From Salipiger bermudensis HTCC2601 (GTDB lineage Bacteria > Pseudomonadota > Alphaproteobacteria > Rhodobacterales > Rhodobacteraceae): a DNA stretch of 33,805 bases. Made by a program: the position numbers and the translations under genes. The stretch spans positions 825,890-859,694 of the forward strand of contig NZ_DS022276.1 of the NCBI RefSeq assembly GCF_000153725.1. Direction: 5' to 3'. The notes beneath the pieces are model-generated. The model was not told where the DNA came from and did not search any database. It worked only from the letters and a program-made list of their open reading frames with translations. Each line of letters opens with the position of its first letter. Positions within the stretch are counted from its first letter, which is position 1. This document shows positions 30,859-33,805 of the stretch, one piece after another.

Positions 30859-31292
30859 CGGCGCCACTCCATGCGCAGCTCGGGCACGGTCTCTGGCGGC
30901 TCGGGCGGGATCTCGCTGCCCACCGGAACAAAGCCCTCGCGGCGGTAGAACGCCTGCGCCCGGCTGTTCGGCGGGTTGGTGTGTAGCCAGAGAAAATCGC
31001 GCCCCGCCTTGGCAGCCTCCATCAGCGCCTTGCCGCAGCCCGCACCGGTGCGCGAACAATAGAGCGCCCCGATCTTGGCGGTCTTCGGATCGAAGGAGAG
31101 GTAGCCCTCGATCGGATCGCCCACGACCCAGATGATGCGATGAGGCAGCGCGGCGCCGATGAAGCCTTCGATCTCGTCTGCGCTGTAAATGCGCGGCATC
31201 CAGTCGGTCTTGTCGATCCAGCCGTTCAGCACGGCGGCGATGCCCGGCACGTCCTCGGGCCCGGCGCGGCGCGGGGTGGCCACGTCAGTCAT
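30855..31292 (-). CDS. GNAT-family acetyltransferase inside the transporter operon
   Basis: A 145-residue small GNAT. Motif A reads KIGALYCSRTGAGCGKALME with the GAGCGK acetyl-CoA turn, followed by LWLHTNPPNSRAQAFYRREGF, the usual C-terminal motif for binding the acceptor. The ATG at 31292 overlaps the ATPase stop by eight bases, and its own stop overlaps the permease start, so it is fully embedded in the operon. It may acetylate a degradation intermediate or a toxic amine from the pathway; this is inferred from context only. Confidence 0.85.
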   Translation of the reverse strand: MTDVATPRRAGPEDVPGIAAVLNGWIDKTDWMPRIYSADEIEGFIGAALPHRIIWVVGDPIEGYLSFDPKTAKIGALYCSRTGAGCGKALMEAAKAGRDFLWLHTNPPNSRAQAFYRREGFVPVGSEIPPEPPETVPELRMEWRR

Positions 31293-32088
31293 AGGCATGG
31301 CCCGCCCGCAGCCCTTCGCGCACCCGATGCGCGATCTCGAGGAATTCCGGCGTGTCGCGGATGTCGAGCGGACGCTCCTTCGGCAGCGGGCTCTCGATCA
31401 CGTCGGTGATCCGACCGGGGCGTGGTGACATCACGACGATCTTGGTCGAGAGGTAGACCGCCTCGGGGATCGAGTGGGTGACGAAGCAGATGGTCTTTTG
31501 CGTCCGCGCCCAGAGCGCCAGAAGCTGCTCGTTGAGGTGGTCGCGCACGATCTCGTCCAGCGCCCCGAAGGGTTCGTCCATCAGCAGGATATCGGCCTCG
31601 AAGGCCAGCGCCCGCGCGATCGAGGCGCGCTGCTGCATGCCGCCCGAAAGCTGCCACGGGTACTTGTTCTCGAAGCCCGCCAGTTCGACCAGCTCGAGCA
31701 CCTCGCGCACCCGCTCCGCCTGCGCGGCCTTGTCGTAGCCCATGATCTCGAGCGGCAGGCGGATATTGCCGCCGATGCTGCGCCACGGGTAGAGCCCCGC
31801 CGCCTGGAAGACGTAGCCATAGGCCCTGGCCTTGCGCGCCGCCTCCGGGCTGACGCCGTTGACCAGCACCTCGCCGGAGGTGGGCTGTTCGAGATCGGCC
31901 ATCACCCGCAGGAAGGTGGTCTTGCCGCAGCCAGATGGGCCGATGAAGGAGACGAAGTCGCCCTTCCCGACCTCGAGGTTCACGTCGCGCAGCGCGTGCA
32001 CCGGTCCGTCATTGGTCTGGAAGGTCAGGTTGAGTGCCTTGGCGGAGATCACCGATGTCTCGGCTTGCTGGGGCATGGCGTTGGTCAC
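31285..32088 (-). CDS. ABC transporter ATPase (SsuB/TauB-like)
   Basis: A 267-residue ATPase. Walker A is GPSGCGKTT (residues 50-58), Q-loop in YVFQAAGLYPW, signature LSGGMQQR (147-154), Walker B ILLMDE (167-172), D-loop FGALDE and His switch VTHSIPEA. The AGLYPWRSI segment is typical of the nitrate/sulfonate/pyrimidine group. The GTG start follows GAGGA. It is the first gene of the coupled ATPase, GNAT, permease, permease run, 193 bases downstream of the hydantoinase gene. Confidence 0.94.
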   Translation of the reverse strand: MTNAMPQQAETSVISAKALNLTFQTNDGPVHALRDVNLEVGKGDFVSFIGPSGCGKTTFLRVMADLEQPTSGEVLVNGVSPEAARKARAYGYVFQAAGLYPWRSIGGNIRLPLEIMGYDKAAQAERVREVLELVELAGFENKYPWQLSGGMQQRASIARALAFEADILLMDEPFGALDEIVRDHLNEQLLALWARTQKTICFVTHSIPEAVYLSTKIVVMSPRPGRITDVIESPLPKERPLDIRDTPEFLEIAHRVREGLRAGHAYD

Positions 32089-32281
32089 GCGAGAAGTTCC
32101 TCAGATATGTCCGGCGCCGCGCCGGCAGCTATGCCGGCAGAGCGCAGATCCGTCCGAAGGATCGCCCGGCCACACGGACCGAGGCAATCCTGACGCGGGA
32201 ATTTGTGCAGCCGATGTGGCAGATAGACCGACCCTGTCCCGGTTCCGGACCGGAGTCGCCCTGCCCATCGGCCGGCGCCGC

Positions 32282-33736
32282 TCAGACGCCGCTGGCGGGG
32301 ATGCCGCTGCGCTCGACCGGGCGTGGCGCGGTCAACTCCTTCCACGACGACAGCGCCTTGTTCACCGCCCCCGAGGGCGTGCGCTGGACGTATTTGCCGT
32401 GGCCCGGCTCGGGCTGCATCTCGCCATCCATCACCGCGACGCGGCCGCGGGTCAGAACGTAGCGCGGCAGGCCCTTGACCTCCTTGCCCTCGAAAACATT
32501 GTAGTCGATCGCCGACTGCTGGGTGGACGCGCTGATCGTCTTGGTTTTCTCCGGGTCGAGCACGAGGATGTCGGCGTCGGCCCCCACCAGGATCGCCCCC
32601 TTCTGCGGGTAGCAATTGAGGATCTTGGCGCTATTGGTCGAGGTCGCCGCGACGAACTCGTTGGGCGTCAGCCGCCCCGTGCCCACGCCATAGGTCCAGA
32701 GCATCGGGATGCGATCCTCGAGCCCGCCTGTACCGTTGGGGATCTTGGTGAAATCGCCCACGCCATAGCGCTTCTGGTCGGTGGTGAAGGCACAGTGATC
32801 GGTGGCCACGCAAGACAGCGAGCCGGAGGCAAGCCCGTTCCACAGGCTGTCCTGATGCTGCTTGTTGCGGAACGGCGGCGACATCACCCGGCGCGCGGCA
32901 TGGTCCCAGTCCTTGTCGAAATACTCGCTCTCGTCGAGGGTCAGGTGCTGGATCAGCGGCTCGCCCCAGACCCGCTTGCCCTGCATCCGGGCGCGGCGAA
33001 TGGCCTCGTGACTGTCCTCGCAGGAGACGTGCACCACGTAGAGCGGCACACCGGCCATGTCTGCGATCATGATGGCGCGGTTGGTGGCCTCGCCCTCGAC
33101 CTGCGGCGGGCGCGAATAGGCATGGCCCTCGGGGCCATTGTTGCCGGCCGCCAGCAGCTTGGCCGAGAGCTCCGCGACCACGTCGCCGTTCTCGGCATGG
33201 ACCAGCGGGATGGCACCCAGCTCGGCGCAGCGCTGGAAGCTGGCATAGAGCTCGTCATCATTGACCATCAGCGCGCCCTTGTAGGCCATGAAGTGCTTGA
33301 AGGTGGTGATGCCACGCTCCTTCACCACGGTCTCCATCTCGTTGAAGACCTGCTCGGACCACCAGGTGATCGCCATATGGAAGGAATAGTCGCAATGCGC
33401 CCGGGTGGACTTGTTGTCCCACATCTGCAGCGCGTCGAGCAGCCCCTGCCCCGGGCTCGGCAGCGCGAAATCCACTACCATGGTGGTGCCGCCCGCCAGC
33501 GCCGCGCGGGTGCCGCTTTCGAAATCATCGGCGCTGTAGGTGCCCATGAAGGGCATCTCGAGATGGGTGTGCGGGTCGATCCCGCCCGGCATCACGTAGC
33601 AGCCGGTGGCGTCGAGGACCTCGTCGCCCTTGAGGTCGGGCCCGATCTCGACAATCTTGCCGCCCTCGACCAGCAGATCCGCCGCATAGGTCAGATCCGC
33701 GGTTACGATGGTACCGTTCTTGATGACTGTGGTCAT
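32282..33736 (-). CDS. hydA: Dihydropyrimidinase / D-hydantoinase
   Basis: A 484-residue amidohydrolase of the dihydropyrimidinase type, which opens dihydrouracil, dihydrothymine or 5-substituted hydantoins in reductive pyrimidine breakdown. Metal ligands are H56 and H58 in GGIDPHTHLEMPFMG, carbamylated K153 in FMAYKGALMV, H180 in LVHAENGD, H236 in YVVHVSCEDS and D313 in VATDHCAFTTD. The length is normal and a GGGAGC ribosome site precedes the ATG. With the downstream NMT1-type transporter it forms a plausible uptake and degradation unit; preA/preT-type genes and beta-ureidopropionase would be expected just beyond the right edge. Confidence 0.95.
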   Translation of the reverse strand: MTTVIKNGTIVTADLTYAADLLVEGGKIVEIGPDLKGDEVLDATGCYVMPGGIDPHTHLEMPFMGTYSADDFESGTRAALAGGTTMVVDFALPSPGQGLLDALQMWDNKSTRAHCDYSFHMAITWWSEQVFNEMETVVKERGITTFKHFMAYKGALMVNDDELYASFQRCAELGAIPLVHAENGDVVAELSAKLLAAGNNGPEGHAYSRPPQVEGEATNRAIMIADMAGVPLYVVHVSCEDSHEAIRRARMQGKRVWGEPLIQHLTLDESEYFDKDWDHAARRVMSPPFRNKQHQDSLWNGLASGSLSCVATDHCAFTTDQKRYGVGDFTKIPNGTGGLEDRIPMLWTYGVGTGRLTPNEFVAATSTNSAKILNCYPQKGAILVGADADILVLDPEKTKTISASTQQSAIDYNVFEGKEVKGLPRYVLTRGRVAVMDGEMQPEPGHGKYVQRTPSGAVNKALSSWKELTAPRPVERSGIPASGV

Positions 33737-33805
33737 GTCTCTTGCTCCCTGTCCCAGGGGCGCCCCCCGGTCTTCTTCTGTCTTCTTCTGGCCGGAAATA
33801 TCCGG

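Noticed and set aside
1-33805. CRISPR array
   Set aside because: The only regular repeats are the contiguous 96-bp coding units without spacers; no cas genes are present.

Overview
The window reads as a chromosomal segment of a GC-rich alphaproteobacterium, most likely a member of the Rhodobacteraceae (roseobacter group). The evidence is the style of the proteins (three tandem peptide deformylases, RTX/DUF1275/LysE set, NMT1-type transporter beside a dihydropyrimidinase), the strong GC bias at third positions and a RepC-type initiator. Genus and species cannot be read from the sequence.

Left chromosomal flank (1-13262): the end of a NYN-domain gene, a YqaA-like membrane protein, a periplasmic c-type cytochrome divergent from ispH, and a tightly packed run on the plus strand (LysE-type exporter, DUF3429 membrane protein, SAM methyltransferase, rnhA, TRIC/UPF0126 channel). 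A MalY/PatB-type C-S lyase converges on this run. Then follow three tandem deformylase genes, the last with its catalytic Cys and Glu replaced, a large RTX protein with a 96-bp coding tandem repeat, a Tat/lipobox-type lytic transglycosylase and a DUF1275 membrane protein.

Central island (about 13263-25372, 12.1 kb): an integrative mobilizable element inserted in the 3' half of a tRNA-Arg(CCT) gene and bounded by a 34-bp perfect direct repeat. From left to right it holds a tyrosine integrase with two small paralogous excisionase-like proteins, a divergent XRE regulator, a cargo pair made of an OLD-type ATPase/TOPRIM nuclease and a one-pass membrane protein (possible anti-phage pair), a GNAT acetyltransferase, and a minus-strand operon. 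In transcription order the operon is repC, mobC, mobA with mobB and mobD nested inside it in another frame, an IS3-OrfA-like protein and a metallophosphoesterase, with starts and stops that touch or overlap. repC is cut in two by an IS256-family insertion that has left an 8-bp target duplication; removing the IS and one duplication restores a 409-residue frame. A short plus-strand transcript with its own promoter and terminator lies antisense to the repC leader and looks like a copy-control RNA. The combination of a repABC-type initiator and antisense RNA, a ColE1-type nested mob region and a chromosomal integrase makes this an unusual chimera.

Right chromosomal flank (25373-33805): the rebuilt tRNA-Arg, a LacI/GntR-type regulator, a Crp/Fnr regulator with FNR-like cysteines divergent from a degenerate receiver-like protein, a possible Pho-box-driven small RNA, and a minus-strand cluster for pyrimidine or hydantoin use. 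The cluster comprises a dihydropyrimidinase/hydantoinase, ABC ATPase, GNAT, two permeases and an NMT1/THI5-like binding protein, with a strong terminator after the last gene.
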